From positions 62,001 to 126,000 of the forward strand of contig JANQAI010000013.1 of NCBI GenBank assembly GCA_024707145.1: a stretch of 64,000 nt of DNA, in the 5' to 3' direction. This stretch comes from Magnetospirillum sp. Lineage in GTDB: Bacteria; Pseudomonadota; Alphaproteobacteria; Rhodospirillales; Magnetospirillaceae. Below, one piece after another: positions 19,109 through 31,309 of this stretch; within the stretch, counting starts at the first letter, position 1, and every line of letters starts with the position of its first letter. The position numbers were made by a program, and so were the translations under genes. The notes below the pieces were generated by a model. The model was not told the origin of the DNA, searched no databases, and saw only the letters and a program-made list of their open reading frames with translations.

Positions 19109-19202
19109 CGTCTTCTCCACGGGTGGCGAAAGCCGGATATCGTACCGATAGATTCAATGGGCGCTCTTGGCGTCCTCATCAAGGCAGGATAAGGTTCCGG
19201 TC

Positions 19203-19616
19203 ATGTCGCGCGTCATTCCGCCCCACACCACCGCCCCGACACTGGCCGATCTGGAAACCATCGCCCACGCGGCCTATGCCGAGATTCCCGACGAGCTGCG
19301 GGGCTACGCCGCCGACGTGGTGATCCGGGTCGAGGATTTCCCCGACGAGGAAACCGAGCAGGAAATGGGCCTGGAATCGCCCTTCGACCTGCTGGGCCTG
19401 TATCGTGGCGTGGCGCTGCCGCACCAGAGTTTCGGTGAAACGGTGCCGCGTTCCGGCGTGGACATGATTTTTCTCTACCGCCGTCCCATCCTCGATTATT
19501 GGTGCGAAACCGGCGAGGACTTGACGAGTCTGGTCAAACACGTCCTGATTCACGAGATCGGTCACCACTTCGGCCTCAGCGACGACGACATGGAGCGTAT
19601 CGAGGACGAAGGCTAA
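19203..19616 (+). CDS. Minimal zinc metallopeptidase-fold protein (zincin, DUF1025)
   Basis: The 137-residue protein carries HEIGHHFGLSDDDME at residues 118-132, the HExxHxxGxxD zinc site of the minimal zincin family. Upstream are the family's ADLETIAHAAYAEIPDELR and IFLYRRPILDYWCE segments. These proteins are among the smallest metallopeptidase-like folds; their substrates are unknown. The start at 19203 follows AAGGTTCCGGTC. A Lon-like protease follows after 30 bases on the same strand, so the two and the UspA-like gene may form a proteostasis operon. Confidence 0.9.
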   Translation: MSRVIPPHTTAPTLADLETIAHAAYAEIPDELRGYAADVVIRVEDFPDEETEQEMGLESPFDLLGLYRGVALPHQSFGETVPRSGVDMIFLYRRPILDYWCETGEDLTSLVKHVLIHEIGHHFGLSDDDMERIEDEG

Positions 19617-19646
19617 GGCGGCCGGCCCACCGTTTCCGGAGGTGTC

Positions 19647-22096
19647 GTGACCCTGCCTGTCCCCGCCGCGCTGTCCCCCGATCAGCTCTACCGCGTCTGC
19701 GACCCCGACGGCCTGCCCTTCGGCACCACCGCAGAACTGCCCGACAGCGAGGAGCCGCTGGGCCAGGACCGTGCGGTGGAATCCATCCGCTTCGCCATCG
19801 GCATGCGCCATCGCGGCTTCAACCTGTTCGCCCTGGGGCCCGAGGGGACCGGACGGCGGTCGCTGGTCATGCAGTATCTGCTCCAGGCGGCCGCCCGCCA
19901 GCCGGTGCCCGACGACTGGGTCTACGTGCATGATTTCGGCGACGGCCACCGGCCGCGCGCGCTGCGCCTGCCGGCCGGGCGGGCCCAGGGGCTGAAGAAG
20001 GACATGGAATGGCTGGTGGAGGAACTGGCGGTCGCGCTGCCCGCCGGCTTCGAGGCCGAGGAATACCGCAACAAGAAGCAAGTGCTGGAACAGGGCCTGA
20101 AGGAGCGCCAGGAGGAGGCCTTCGGCACCGTCGGCAAGGAAGCCAACGAGAAGGGGGTGGCGCTGATCCGCACTCCCGTGGGGTTGGCGCTGGCGCCCAT
20201 GCGCGACGGCGAGGTGCTGTCGCCCGATGAGTTCAAGCAACTGCCCGAGGAAGAGCAGGCCCGCTTCAAGGCCGAGATGGAGGCCTTGCAGCAAAAGCTG
20301 GAGGCCACCGTCAAGCAGGTCCCCCAATGGGAGCGCGAAACCCGCGCCAAACTGCGCGAACTGGACCAGGAGGTGGTGTCCTTCGCCATCAGCCACCTGA
20401 TGGACGAGTTGAAGGACCGCTATTCCGACCTGCCCGAGGTGCAGGACTACTTGGCGGCGGTGGCCGAGGACATCGCCGAGAACGTGGGCGATTTCCTGGA
20501 CGAGGACGAGGAGGAGGGCGGCGACCGCGCCAAGCCGCGCCGCCGCCCGGCGGCGGCCGAGGGTGGCATCCGCCGCTACCGGGTCAACGTGCTGGTCAAC
20601 AACGCCGCCACCGGCGGCGCCCCGGTGGTGCACGAGGACCATCCCACCCAGCCCAATCTGGTCGGCCGGGTGGAGCATTTCGCCCATTACGGCGCCCTGA
20701 TCACCGATTTCAACCTGATCAAGCCGGGCAGCCTGCACCGGGCCAATGGCGGCTATCTGGTGCTGGACGCCCACAAGCTGCTGATGAACCCCTACGCCTG
20801 GGAGGATCTGAAGCGGGCGCTGAAGGCGCGCGAGCTGCGCATCGAAAGCCCCGGCCAGAGCATGGGGCTGATGAGCACGGTCAGCCTGGAACCCCAGCCC
20901 GTTCCGCTGGACGTCAAGGTCGTCCTCATCGGCGATCCCATGCTGTACTACCTGCTGTCCCACTACGACCCGGAATTCGCCGAACTGTTCAAGGTCGCCG
21001 CCGATTTCGACTGGCGCATGGAGCGCTCGGACTCGGCCGTGCTGGGGCTGGCGCGCTCGCTGGCGACGCTGACCCGCAAGGAATCCCTGCGGCCGCTGGA
21101 CCGCACCGGCGTGGCCCGGGTGGTGGAGCAGGCCTCGCGCCACGTGGAGGATGCCGACAAGCTGTCCACCCACATGGCCAGCCTGGCCGACCTGGTGCGC
21201 GAGGCCGATTACTGGGCCGGGCGCGGCAATGCGGCGGTGATCACCGCCGGGCACGTGCAACAGGCGGTGGACGCCTCCACCTATCGCCAGGACCGGGTGC
21301 GCGAGCATGTGCAGGAGGAAATCCGCCGGGGCATCGTCCACATCGACACCGAGGGCGCGGTGGTCGGCCAGATCAACGGTCTGGCGGTGCTGGGCTGGGC
21401 CGCTTCTCGTTCGGCCGGCCGTCGCGCATCACCGCGCGGGTATCCTTGGGCAAGGGCGAGGTGGTGGACATCGAGCGCGAGGTGGATCTGGGCGGGCCCT
21501 TGCACGGCAAGGGCGTCATGATCCTGACCTCGTTCCTCGCCGGCCGCTTCGGCCTGGACGGGCCGCTGTCGCTGGAGGCGCGGCTGGTGTTCGAGCAATC
21601 CTATGGCGGCATCGACGGCGACTCGGCGTCGTCCACCGAACTCTACTGCCTGCTGTCGGCGCTGGCGGAGGTGCCCATCCGCCAGGGCTTCGCCGTCACC
21701 GGCTCGGTGGACCAGAACGGCACCGTGCAGGCCATCGGCGGCGTCAACGAGAAGATCGAAGGCTTCTTCGACTTGTGCGCCGCGCGCGGCCTGACCGGCG
21801 AGCAGGGCGTGCTGATCCCCGCCACCAACGTGCGCCATCTCATGCTGCGCCGCGACGTGGTCGAGGCCTGCCGGCAGGGGCGCTTCGCCATCTATCCCAT
21901 CGCCACCATCGACCAGGGTATCGAACTGCTGACCGGCGTGCCGGCGGGCGAGCGCGACGTCCGCGGCGACTATCCGCCGGGCACGGTGAACCGCAAGGTG
22001 CTGGCCCGGCTTGCCACCTTCCACCGCCGCCTGGAGGCCGCCCATGCCGGCACCAATGTGGGCGGTGGGCGCGACAACGGGCGGAACGGGCGATGA
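19647..22096 (+). CDS. Lon-related ATP-dependent protease, frameshifted
   Basis: About 816 residues after correcting one missing base near 21392-21396. The gene starts with GTG after CCGGAGG. It belongs to the Lon-related AAA_32 family. Near residue 60 GPEGTGRRS replaces the usual Walker A lysine with arginine, as is normal here, and a LonB-like insert with charged helices follows (residues 150-300). An AAA core contains [11 protein letters not shown], and the C-terminal Lon domain has the catalytic serine in [10 protein letters not shown] and the lysine in NEKIEGFF. The junction falls at the start of the Lon domain (GLAVLG / [12 protein letters not shown]). Members degrade damaged proteins in the cytosol or at the membrane. 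Its stop overlaps the UspA-like start by ATGA. Confidence 0.9.
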
Positions 22097-22878
22097 GCGG
22101 GCCCATCCGCCGCATCTTGGTGGCGGTGGACGCCAGCCCACTGTCGCTGGCCGCCGCCGAGGCCGCGTGCCGTCTGGCCGGAAGGCTGGGGGCGCAGTTG
22201 GAGGCGCTGTTCGTCGAGGACATCAACGTCGTCCGTCTGGTGGCGCATCCCTTCGTGCACACCATCTCGCTGGCGGCGGCGCGGCGGCAATCGGCCGACG
22301 ACACGCTGATCGGCAAGGCGCTGGAATTGCAGATGGTGGCGGCACGCCGGGCGCTGGAGGCGGCCATGGCCGCCAGCGGTACCCATGGCGCCTTCACCGT
22401 GCGCCGAGGCCGGGTCGAGGCTGAGCTGCTGGAGGCGGCGCGGAGCTGTGATCTGGTGTGCCTGGGCTGGAGCGGACGCGCCGATCCCGGCGCCCGGCCC
22501 CGCCTGGGTTCGGTGGCCCGTGCGGTTACCGAGGCGGCGGCCGGGTCCGTCCTGCTGCTGCAAAAGCCGTCGGCGGGGCCGGTCTGCCTGTGGTGGGACG
22601 GCGACGGCAAGGGGCTGGAGATGGCGGCCGGACTGGCGGTCCAGGACGGCGGCCGGGTGGACGTGCTGGTGCCGGCCACCGACCGCATCGAAGGCACCCG
22701 CCGCGGCGTCGATGCCGTGGAAGCGCTTCAGCGGCGCGGCGTGCGGGCGGGGCTGCGCGCCGTCGGCCGGCCCACCACCCTACTGGCGGCGCTGCCCGCC
22801 GACGCCGTGCTGGTGCTGCCGGCCGATGTCGGCCTGACGCTGGATGACCTGCCGTGCTCGGCGGTGGTAGTGCGTTGA
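22093..22878 (+). CDS. Universal stress protein (UspA)-like protein
   Basis: The 261-residue protein starts with [22 protein letters not shown], the UspA first strand and helix, and has [36 protein letters not shown], a variant of the GxxGxxxxxxxGS nucleotide-binding pattern. After the first domain (to residue ~150) is a second, more diverged module with no clear nucleotide motif. Its start overlaps the Lon-like stop by ATGA, a sign of translational coupling. This suggests a stress-linked adaptor or sensor for the protease. Confidence 0.85.
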   Translation: MSGPIRRILVAVDASPLSLAAAEAACRLAGRLGAQLEALFVEDINVVRLVAHPFVHTISLAAARRQSADDTLIGKALELQMVAARRALEAAMAASGTHGAFTVRRGRVEAELLEAARSCDLVCLGWSGRADPGARPRLGSVARAVTEAAAGSVLLLQKPSAGPVCLWWDGDGKGLEMAAGLAVQDGGRVDVLVPATDRIEGTRRGVDAVEALQRRGVRAGLRAVGRPTTLLAALPADAVLVLPADVGLTLDDLPCSAVVVR

Positions 22879-22999
22879 ATTGGTGTGCTTCCACGGCAAC
22901 ACTGTGACTCGTTTGAATCGCTTTTGCGTATTCTCTCTTCCCATAGGGGGCGTGCAGCCTATATGAATCCTACGAGATATTGGTTAGTCCCCAGTTGCC

Positions 23000-23592
23000 A
23001 TGATGTTGTCCCGTTCCGCTCTCACCTTTTTCTGTGCCTGTTGGCCGCCGCTCCCGCTTTGGCGGAGGATGCCCGGCCTCGGCTGGTGGCCGGCGGCATG
23101 AGCGCGGCCGAACCGGAAGTGCGGACTGAATTGTTCAGCCGCGGGGCGTTCTCGGCCGGCGCGGTGTCCGACAGCACTCCCACCGATCGCGGGCAGGACC
23201 GTCTGGCGCTAGGTGGCTATGCCGCCTATGCCTTCCAGGACGTCACCCTGTATTCGTCGCTGAAGGGCGATGCCGACACCTCGGCTGCCAGCTTCTCCGC
23301 CGCCTATACCGGCTTCGGCGTCGACAACGTCGCCGCGTTGCGGCTGGGCTATGAATGGGGCCGCACCCAGGCGTTCAGCCTGAATCCGGCCCAGGCCGGC
23401 CTATCCGCCTTTGCCGGCGTTACCGAGCCGGGTCGCCCGGTGGGCGACCTGTCGCTGACCCTGTCGTTCACCCGCGAGGTCACCCCGTCGCTCAGCTTCG
23501 GCGGCTTCGCCGCCGCCGGCCGCAACAAGGACGAGGACGGCACTACCGAGAACAGCCTGCGCTTCGGCGCTGGACTGGGCTACAAGTTCTGA
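23000..23592 (+). CDS. Small outer-membrane beta-barrel protein, probable frameshift in signal peptide
   Basis: The mature part (from about 23060) is rich in alternating aromatic and small residues: AYAFQDVTLYSSLKGDAD, GFGVDNVAALRLGYEWG and a C-terminal GAGLGYKF ending in phenylalanine, the outer-membrane assembly signal. The reading frame has a poor N-terminus unless one T is added to the T tract at 23027-23031. With that base the start at 23000 gives MMLSRSALTFFLCLLAAAPALAEDA, a classic signal peptide. An in-frame ATG at 22963 is the alternative and gives an unlikely N-terminus. About 197 residues. No specific family is recognised. A DinB-like gene follows after five bases. Confidence 0.7.
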
Positions 23593-23596
23593 TCCC

Positions 23597-24091
23597 ATGA
23601 CACCCGAATTGCTGCGCCGGCTGGCCCGCTACAATGCCTGGGCCAACGGCCGGTTGTATGCCGCTTGCGGCCAGTTGACGGCGGAGGAATTGGCGCGTCC
23701 GTGCCCCAGCTTCTTCGGCTCGATCCTGGCCACGCTGAATCACCTGCTGGTGGTGGACCGGGTGTGGATGGGCCGCTTCAAGGGCGTCAAGGACACCGGC
23801 ATCACCAGCCTCGACCAAATGCTGCATGCCGATTTCGCCGAGCTGGCGGCGGCGCGGACCGCCTATGACGTCCATCTGGTGGAGTGGTTCGATGCGCTGG
23901 AGAGCGACCTGGGGCGGCCCTTCCAGTACCGGATCATGGCCGGGAACAAGGTGGAATCGCCGCTGGGCCTGACCATGCTGCACATGTTCAACCACCAGAC
24001 CCACCACCGGGGCCAGGTGCACGACATGCTGTCGGCCACCGCCGTGGCGCCGCCACCGCTGGATTTGATCTATTTCCTGAGGGAAGGCTGA
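23597..24091 (+). CDS. DinB/YfiT-like metal-dependent protein
   Basis: The 164-residue helical protein has the three-histidine pattern of the DinB fold: LNHLLVVDRVWMG near residue 48 and HMFNHQTHHRGQVHDML near residue 130, including the typical NHxxHHRGQ motif. Members are metal-binding hydrolases or thiol transferases with DNA damage, bacillithiol or mycothiol links in other phyla. In alphaproteobacteria the role is generally unknown. It follows the outer-membrane gene by five bases and is followed by a long repeat region. Confidence 0.9.
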   Translation: MTPELLRRLARYNAWANGRLYAACGQLTAEELARPCPSFFGSILATLNHLLVVDRVWMGRFKGVKDTGITSLDQMLHADFAELAAARTAYDVHLVEWFDALESDLGRPFQYRIMAGNKVESPLGLTMLHMFNHQTHHRGQVHDMLSATAVAPPPLDLIYFLREG

Positions 24092-24103
24092 GGGAAAAAC
24101 AAA

Positions 24104-24327
24104 GGGCATGTCAGCAGGACCTGTTGGTGGTCCACTCTGCGTTGGCTTTCGTCATGGCCGGGCTTGACCCGGCCATCCATGTCTTTCCGGCGGCACGATG
24201 CCGGATGGCACTGCGTGGATGCGCGGATCAAGTCCGCGCATGACCACTGCCTTTGGTGGCGAAATCCCCTCAAGCCATCGTTATTGGCTCGCTGGCTGAA
24301 CCACCAACAGCCTCCACAGACATGCCC
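24104..24327 (+). repeat. 223-bp dispersed intergenic repeat, diverged copy C
   Basis: Starts GGGCATGTCAGCAGG and ends ACAGACATGCCC, the same ends and almost the same length (224) as copy A at 445-667, but the interior is clearly diverged. The two inner palindromes persist (around 24152-24178 and 24217-24242). It lies directly behind the DinB-like gene. With the element at 24356-24615 it fills the 561-base gap before icd, where I see no gene. Confidence 0.8.
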
Positions 24328-24355
24328 AAAACAAAAAACCCGCCGGTTCGCACCT

Positions 24356-24615
24356 TAGCCATTCACCTAAGGTGGGGAAAATTTGAACATCAGAAGCTCG
24401 TCATGGCCGGACTTGATCCGGCCATCCACGCTTGGTGCCGCCTAAGCGATTGTTTCCAAACATGTTCGGGCGGAGCCGCGTGGATGGCCGGGTCAAGCCC
24501 GGCCATGACGGCTTTGAGATGTCTCCCGGTGATTTCACCGGGAGATGGAAGCCCCTCAACGGCAGAAGGCGCCTCATTTTCATGAGACACCTTCCACACC
24601 TTAGGTGAATGGCTA
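24356..24615. repeat. MITE-like element with 24-bp terminal inverted repeats
   Basis: TAGCCATTCACCTAAGGTGG (24356-24375) and its near-perfect inverse at 24592-24615 bound a 260-base unit. Each end itself contains the palindrome CACCTAAGGTG. Inside are two GGCCGGGCTTGACCCGGCC-like palindromes (24403-24430 and 24483-24509) and a hairpin CTCCCGGTGA / TCACCGGGAG (24523-24544). There is no transposase. The structure fits a miniature inverted-repeat element, but no target-site duplication is obvious. Confidence 0.7.
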
Positions 24616-24652
24616 GGGTTCGCACCGGCGGGGTTTTCCATGCGATGGCGGC

Positions 24653-25867
24653 TTACGCGCCCATCTTCTTCTGCAGGTTCTCGTCCAGCTTGTCGAGGAA
24701 CTGCTGGGTGGTCAGCCAGGACTGGCCGGGGCCGATCAGGATGGCCAGGTCCTTGGTCATGAAGCCGGATTCCACCGTCTCGACGCACACCTCTTCCAGG
24801 GTGGTGGCGAATTTGGCCACCTCGGGGGTGTTGTCGAACTGGGCGCGGTAGTACAGGCCGCGGGTCCAGGCGAAGATGGAGGCGATGGGGTTGGTCGAGG
24901 TTTCCTTGCCCTTCTGGTGCTCGCGGTAGTGGCGGGTCACCGTGCCGTGGGCGGCTTCGGCCTCGACCACCTTGCCGTCGGGGCTCATCAGCACCGAGGT
25001 CATCAGGCCCAGCGAGCCGAAGCCCTGGGCCACGGTATCGGACTGCACGTCGCCGTCGTAGTTCTTGCAGGCCCAGACGAAGCCGCCCGACCACTTCAGC
25101 GCCGAGGCGACCATGTCGTCGATCAGGCGGTGCTCGTAGGTCATGCCGTGCTTGTCGAACTCGGCCTTGAATTCCTTGTCGTAGACTTCCTGGAAGATGT
25201 CCTTGAAGCGGCCATCATAGGCCTTGAGGATGGTGTTCTTGGTGGACAAGTACACCGGCCACTTCTTCAGCAGGCCATAATTCATGCAGGCCCGGGCGAA
25301 GCCGCGGATGGATTCGTCCAGGTTGTACATGCCCATGGCGACGCCGGCGCCGGGGAAGTTGAACACCTCGTGCTCGATGGTCTCGCCGTCCTCGCCGACG
25401 AACTTGATGGTCAGCTTGCCGGGGCCGGGCACCTTGAAGTCGGTCGCCTTGTACTGGTCGCCAAAGGCGTGGCGGCCGATGACGATGGGCTGGGTCCAGC
25501 CCGGCACCAGGCGCGGCACGTTCTTGCAGATGATCGGCTCGCGGAAGACGGTGCCGTCCAGGATGTTGCGGATGGTGCCGTTGGGCGACTTCCACATCTT
25601 CTTGAGATTGAACTCCTTCACCCGCGCCTCGTCGGGGGTGATGGTGGCGCACTTGACGCCCACGCCGTACGTCTTGATGGCCTCGGCCGATTCGATGGTG
25701 ACCTTGTCCTCGGTGGCGTCGCGGTTCTCGACGCTCAGGTCGTAGTACTTCAGGTCCACGTCCAGATAAGGAAGGATCAGCTTGTCCTTGATGAACTTCC
25801 AGATGATGCGGGTCATCTCGTCGCCGTCGAGTTCGACGATAGGGTTGGCAACCTTGATCTTCTTCAT
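24653..25867 (-). CDS. icd: NADP-dependent isocitrate dehydrogenase, homodimeric type II
   Basis: The 404-residue enzyme oxidises isocitrate to 2-oxoglutarate in the TCA cycle, producing NADPH. It is of the eukaryote-like type II dimer class: [30 protein letters not shown] at the start, a substrate motif [18 protein letters not shown], metal-binding aspartates in [28 protein letters not shown], and a C-terminal [31 protein letters not shown] that binds NADP. It lies 48 bases downstream of the monomeric NADP-IDH on the same strand, so both may share a transcript. Confidence 0.96.
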   Translation of the reverse strand: MKKIKVANPIVELDGDEMTRIIWKFIKDKLILPYLDVDLKYYDLSVENRDATEDKVTIESAEAIKTYGVGVKCATITPDEARVKEFNLKKMWKSPNGTIRNILDGTVFREPIICKNVPRLVPGWTQPIVIGRHAFGDQYKATDFKVPGPGKLTIKFVGEDGETIEHEVFNFPGAGVAMGMYNLDESIRGFARACMNYGLLKKWPVYLSTKNTILKAYDGRFKDIFQEVYDKEFKAEFDKHGMTYEHRLIDDMVASALKWSGGFVWACKNYDGDVQSDTVAQGFGSLGLMTSVLMSPDGKVVEAEAAHGTVTRHYREHQKGKETSTNPIASIFAWTRGLYYRAQFDNTPEVAKFATTLEEVCVETVESGFMTKDLAILIGPGQSWLTTQQFLDKLDENLQKKMGA

Positions 25868-25907
25868 GATGACATCCTCGTTCGAGACGGCGGCGAGAAG
25901 CCGATTA

Positions 25908-28146
<2,239 letters not shown>

Positions 28147-28424
28147 TCATGCTCCCCGTTGAAGCCTGTCGTTGGGTGTCCGCCAGGGCGAGCCCCATTC
28201 TTCCCGCAGGGTGGTCGCGTGGCCGGACAGCCGGGGACGATAGCATCGCGGGCGGCGAACGCAAGCCGGAAAGCACCACCTTGGTGTGGGAAACGGGTGG
28301 GGCAGCCTTCCGCGCTAACCCACCCGTTTGCATCGGCGCGGCCCCAAGTCGGGAAACGTTTCTGGTCTCCTCGGCGGCGAGGCGTGTAGAAGGAGTGGCG
28401 ACTGACGGGAGGCGGCGGGGCGGC

Positions 28425-28805
28425 ATGGCAGGATCCTACCCGGAAGAGATAGGTGCCATTCTGCATCACCTGATTACCGTGGCGCGCGAGTTCCAGGCGT
28501 GTCAGCGGTGGGAGCGGCCGGACGCGCCGGGTGCTTCCGGCATCCCCGGCTTGGCGGAGCGCGTCGCCTCGCCCGAGGCGCTAGGGGCCTTCCGCACGAC
28601 CGAGGCGGGACGCTATCTGCTGGCCGTCGTCCAGGCCTACGAAGACGCGCTCAACGACGCTTGGCTGCCCTTCGGGATCGTCCGCCTGCCGCTGGACCAG
28701 GCGCGGCGCTTCCTTGGGATGTTGGCCGACGAACTGGAACGCCATCCCTTGGACGAAGCCTGGCATCGGGTGGCGTCGTGCCACCGGTCGCTGATGGCCC
28801 GGTGA
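28425..28805 (+). CDS. Small soluble protein of unknown function
   Basis: The 126-residue frame starts MAGSYPEEIGAILHHLITVAREFQACQRW after a purine-rich GGGAGGCGG site. It is mostly helical, charged, and has no signal peptide or membrane segment. It resembles no family I recognise. Codon use matches its neighbours. Frame choice: the frame is open further upstream, but the ATG at 28425 has the only good ribosome site. It is divergent from the monomeric isocitrate dehydrogenase and converges with the LOG-family gene. The 281 bases before it hold no other clear feature. Confidence 0.6.
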   Translation: MAGSYPEEIGAILHHLITVAREFQACQRWERPDAPGASGIPGLAERVASPEALGAFRTTEAGRYLLAVVQAYEDALNDAWLPFGIVRLPLDQARRFLGMLADELERHPLDEAWHRVASCHRSLMAR

Positions 28806-28865
28806 GCGGGCGGTTCGTTCCAGGGCGCGGACGGTGCCGCCCGTGCCGCCGAGATGGAGGGAGCG

Positions 28866-29456
28866 TCAGAACAGTCCCGGCTCGCCCCTTTGGGCGTAGC
28901 GCAGCTCGGCATTGGCGGTGGCGATGACCTGGTCCACGTCCTCCACCACGCTGTACAGGCGCTGGGTGTCGGGGTGGGCGAAGCCGCTGGCGATGACATG
29001 AGTGGTCAGGTCCAGCCACTTGCGCCAGTACTCGGCCTGGTTCACCAGAATGATCGGCTTGGTGTGCAGGCGCAACTGCTTCCAGGTCAGGATCTCGAAG
29101 GTTTCGTCCAGCGTGCCCATGCCGCCGGGCAGCACGGCGAAGGCGTCGGCCAGGTTGAACATGCGGTGCTTGCGGGTGTGCATGGAATCCACGACCTGCA
29201 GCTCGGTCAGGTCGTCATAGGCCTTCTCCACCCGGGTCAGGTGCTCGGGGATGATGCCGATGGCCTGGCCGCCGTTCTCCATCACGGCCTTGGCCAGGAT
29301 GCCCATCAGCCCCAGCTGGCCGCCGCCATAGACCAGCCGCACCCCCTCGTTGGCCATGTGGGCGCCCAGGCGGGCGGTGGCGGCGGCCAGCTGGGGATCG
29401 GTGCCGACGGACGAGCCGCAGAATACGCACAGGGATCTCAGGCGGGGTTTGCCCAT
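28866..29456 (-). CDS. LOG-family (lysine decarboxylase-like) nucleotide phosphoribohydrolase
   Basis: The 196-residue protein carries the LOG signature: VCVFCGSSVGTDPQ at the start, LVYGGGQLGLMGILAKAV, and PGGMGTLDETFEILTWKQL near residue 110. Enzymes of this family cleave the base from adenosine-type nucleoside monophosphates, including cytokinin ribotides. Many were mis-named lysine decarboxylases. Bacterial members salvage or detoxify modified nucleotides. The cytochrome b561 gene lies downstream on the same strand beyond 64 bases. Confidence 0.93.
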   Translation of the reverse strand: MGKPRLRSLCVFCGSSVGTDPQLAAATARLGAHMANEGVRLVYGGGQLGLMGILAKAVMENGGQAIGIIPEHLTRVEKAYDDLTELQVVDSMHTRKHRMFNLADAFAVLPGGMGTLDETFEILTWKQLRLHTKPIILVNQAEYWRKWLDLTTHVIASGFAHPDTQRLYSVVEDVDQVIATANAELRYAQRGEPGLF

Positions 29457-29520
29457 TTGCGGCTCCGAAGGTATCGCGCTCCTTCACATATGGGCTGAGG
29501 ACGCGGGGGCTGAACCCGGC

Positions 29521-30189
29521 CTAACGTCCGGCCAGGGCCAGGCCGCCCCAGACCACCGCGCAGGCCAGGGCGAACAGCGCCAGGGCGATCAGGGGATGGG
29601 CGAAACGCACCCCTTCCACGCCTTTGGGCACCCGCTTGGTGCCGGTGATCATGGCGCGGATCAGGTCGTCCTTCTTGATCAGGGTGTAGAAGGCCACCGC
29701 CGCTAGGTGCAGGGCGACCAGGGCCAGGACCAGCTTGCCGCCCAGGCGGTGCAGCGACGACAGCAGGGCCGAGGTCTTGGACGGCACCAGATGGACCAGC
29801 GGGCCGTTGGTGAAGATGTCGTCGGTGGTGAACAGGCCGCTGACGGACTGCGCGATGAGGAGCCCGAGCAAGGCGAGCACGCTCAGTGCCCCCAGCGGAT
29901 TGTGCCCCACCGAGCGGACCGCGCCGGTCCGCGCCGCGCGGAGATAGTCGGCGATGGCGGCCGGTCCGCGCACGAAATGGGTGAAGCGGGCGGTAGGGCT
30001 GCCCACCACGCCCCAGCCCAGGCGGAACAGCAGCAGGGCCAGCGCCCACACGCCCAGCTTCATGTGGATGTCCAGGTTGCCCAGCTCGCCGCTGGCCCAC
30101 AGGACGGCCACCAGTATCACCAGCGCCCAGTGGAACAGGCGGGTCGGCTGGTCCCACACCTTGACCAGAATCTTGTCGCCGTGGTGCAT
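29521..30189 (-). CDS. Cytochrome b561-family membrane protein
   Basis: The 222-residue protein has several membrane helices with conserved histidines: RLFHWALVILVAVLWASGE (helix 1), LGNLDIHMKLGVWALALLLFRLGWG (helix 2), and LHRLGGKLVLALVALHLAAV (helix 3), and ends in a last hydrophobic segment. This fits diheme cytochromes b561 that pass electrons between periplasmic carriers and the quinone pool, often with small cytochromes or Ni-hydrogenase partners. No partner gene is adjacent. The start at 30189 (MHHGDKILVKVWDQPTRLFHW) is the family-typical N-terminus. Confidence 0.9.
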   Translation of the reverse strand: MHHGDKILVKVWDQPTRLFHWALVILVAVLWASGELGNLDIHMKLGVWALALLLFRLGWGVVGSPTARFTHFVRGPAAIADYLRAARTGAVRSVGHNPLGALSVLALLGLLIAQSVSGLFTTDDIFTNGPLVHLVPSKTSALLSSLHRLGGKLVLALVALHLAAVAFYTLIKKDDLIRAMITGTKRVPKGVEGVRFAHPLIALALFALACAVVWGGLALAGR

Positions 30190-30353
30190 GGTCCCCCTCC
30201 GGATTTGCCTGCGCGTCCTTTCCAATGTTCCAAGGCCGGCGGCCAAGGTCAACATGCGGAACGGGAAAGGCTGCCCTGCCCGCGGGTCGGGCACGGGTGA
30301 AATTCGTCCTAGGAATCTGCCGGCAGGCCAACTAGGGTGAGCCTGGGTTCTCC

Positions 30354-31304
30354 ATGCAGCGTGGTGGGCATCGCTTCTTGTCTCGTGCCGTTCTGATTGC
30401 CGCCATCGGCTTCTCCTCCGCCGTTGCTGCCATCGGCCTGACCATGTCGCTGGATTCCGAGGGCGATGCACACCGCCCGGCCCAGCAGGCGCCGGTAGTG
30501 CGCGAACCGGCCGCTGTCCCCGAGGGCGTGCCCCCCAGCTTCGATGTGGTTCGCATCGGCGAAAAGGGCGACGCCGTCCTGGCCGGCCGGGCGGAGCCGC
30601 GGGCCGACATCACCCTGCGGGACGGCAACGACAATGTGGGGCACACCGTCGCCGACGACCGCGGCGAATGGGTGCTGGTGCCCAGCGTGCCGCTGCCGCC
30701 GGGTGCGCGCGTCCTGTCCGTCGAGGCCCGCATCGCCTCGGGCCAGGTGGCGCGCTCGGCCAACCCGGTCATTCTGGTGGTGCCCGAGGGGACGGCGCAG
30801 CCCACCCTCGCCCTGGCCCCGCGTGCGCAGGGCGGAGCCCGGCTGATGCTGGGGCCGGCGGATGAGGCGGGGCCGGTCACGGTGGACCTGGTCGACCGCG
30901 ACGAGGCCGGGCTTCTGTTCGTGGGCGGCCGTGCTCCCGCCGGCGCGGCGATCCATCTTTATCTCGACAACCGCTTTCTCGGCCGTGCCCGGGGCGATTC
31001 CGAGGGGGCTTGGCGGCTGGCCCTGGACCGTGCCGCGCCCTCGGGGCTGCTGCGCGCCGATCAGGTGGACGACAAGGGCAAGGTGGTGGTTCGGGTCGAA
31101 GCCCCGTTGGCACCGCCTTCCGCCTCGCCGTCCGGGACGGACAGCGTGGTGGTGGAGCCGGGAGCTTCCCTGTGGACCATCGCCCGGCGGCTTTATGGCG
31201 ACGGCATGGCCTATACCGTCATCTACGGAGCCAACAAGACGCGCATCCGCGATCCCGACCGCATCTATCCGGGCCAGGTCGTGCAGGTGCCGAGAAACCA
31301 GTGA
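30354..31304 (+). CDS. Secreted LysM-domain protein
   Basis: The 316-residue protein has an N-terminal hydrophobic segment (FLSRAVLIAAIGFSSAVAAIGLTMSL) that may be a signal anchor. Two Ig-like or repeat regions follow (PGARVLSVEARIASGQVARS, then GARLMLGPADEAGPVTVDLVDRDEAGLLF), with tandem beta-rich patterns. The C-terminal LysM domain, VEPGASLWTIARRLYGDGMAYTVIYGANKTRIRDPDRIYPGQVVQVP, binds peptidoglycan. Such proteins often are cell-wall remodelling or SPOR/LysM accessory factors. The upstream neighbour diverges and the downstream gene converges with it, so it is probably transcribed alone. Confidence 0.9.
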   Translation: MQRGGHRFLSRAVLIAAIGFSSAVAAIGLTMSLDSEGDAHRPAQQAPVVREPAAVPEGVPPSFDVVRIGEKGDAVLAGRAEPRADITLRDGNDNVGHTVADDRGEWVLVPSVPLPPGARVLSVEARIASGQVARSANPVILVVPEGTAQPTLALAPRAQGGARLMLGPADEAGPVTVDLVDRDEAGLLFVGGRAPAGAAIHLYLDNRFLGRARGDSEGAWRLALDRAAPSGLLRADQVDDKGKVVVRVEAPLAPPSASPSGTDSVVVEPGASLWTIARRLYGDGMAYTVIYGANKTRIRDPDRIYPGQVVQVPRNQ

Positions 31305-31309
31305 GGCGG

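Noticed and set aside
24104..24615. CRISPR array from repeated palindromes
   Set aside because: Units differ in length and sequence, spacing is irregular, no cas genes are near, and terminal inverted repeats fit dispersed elements instead.
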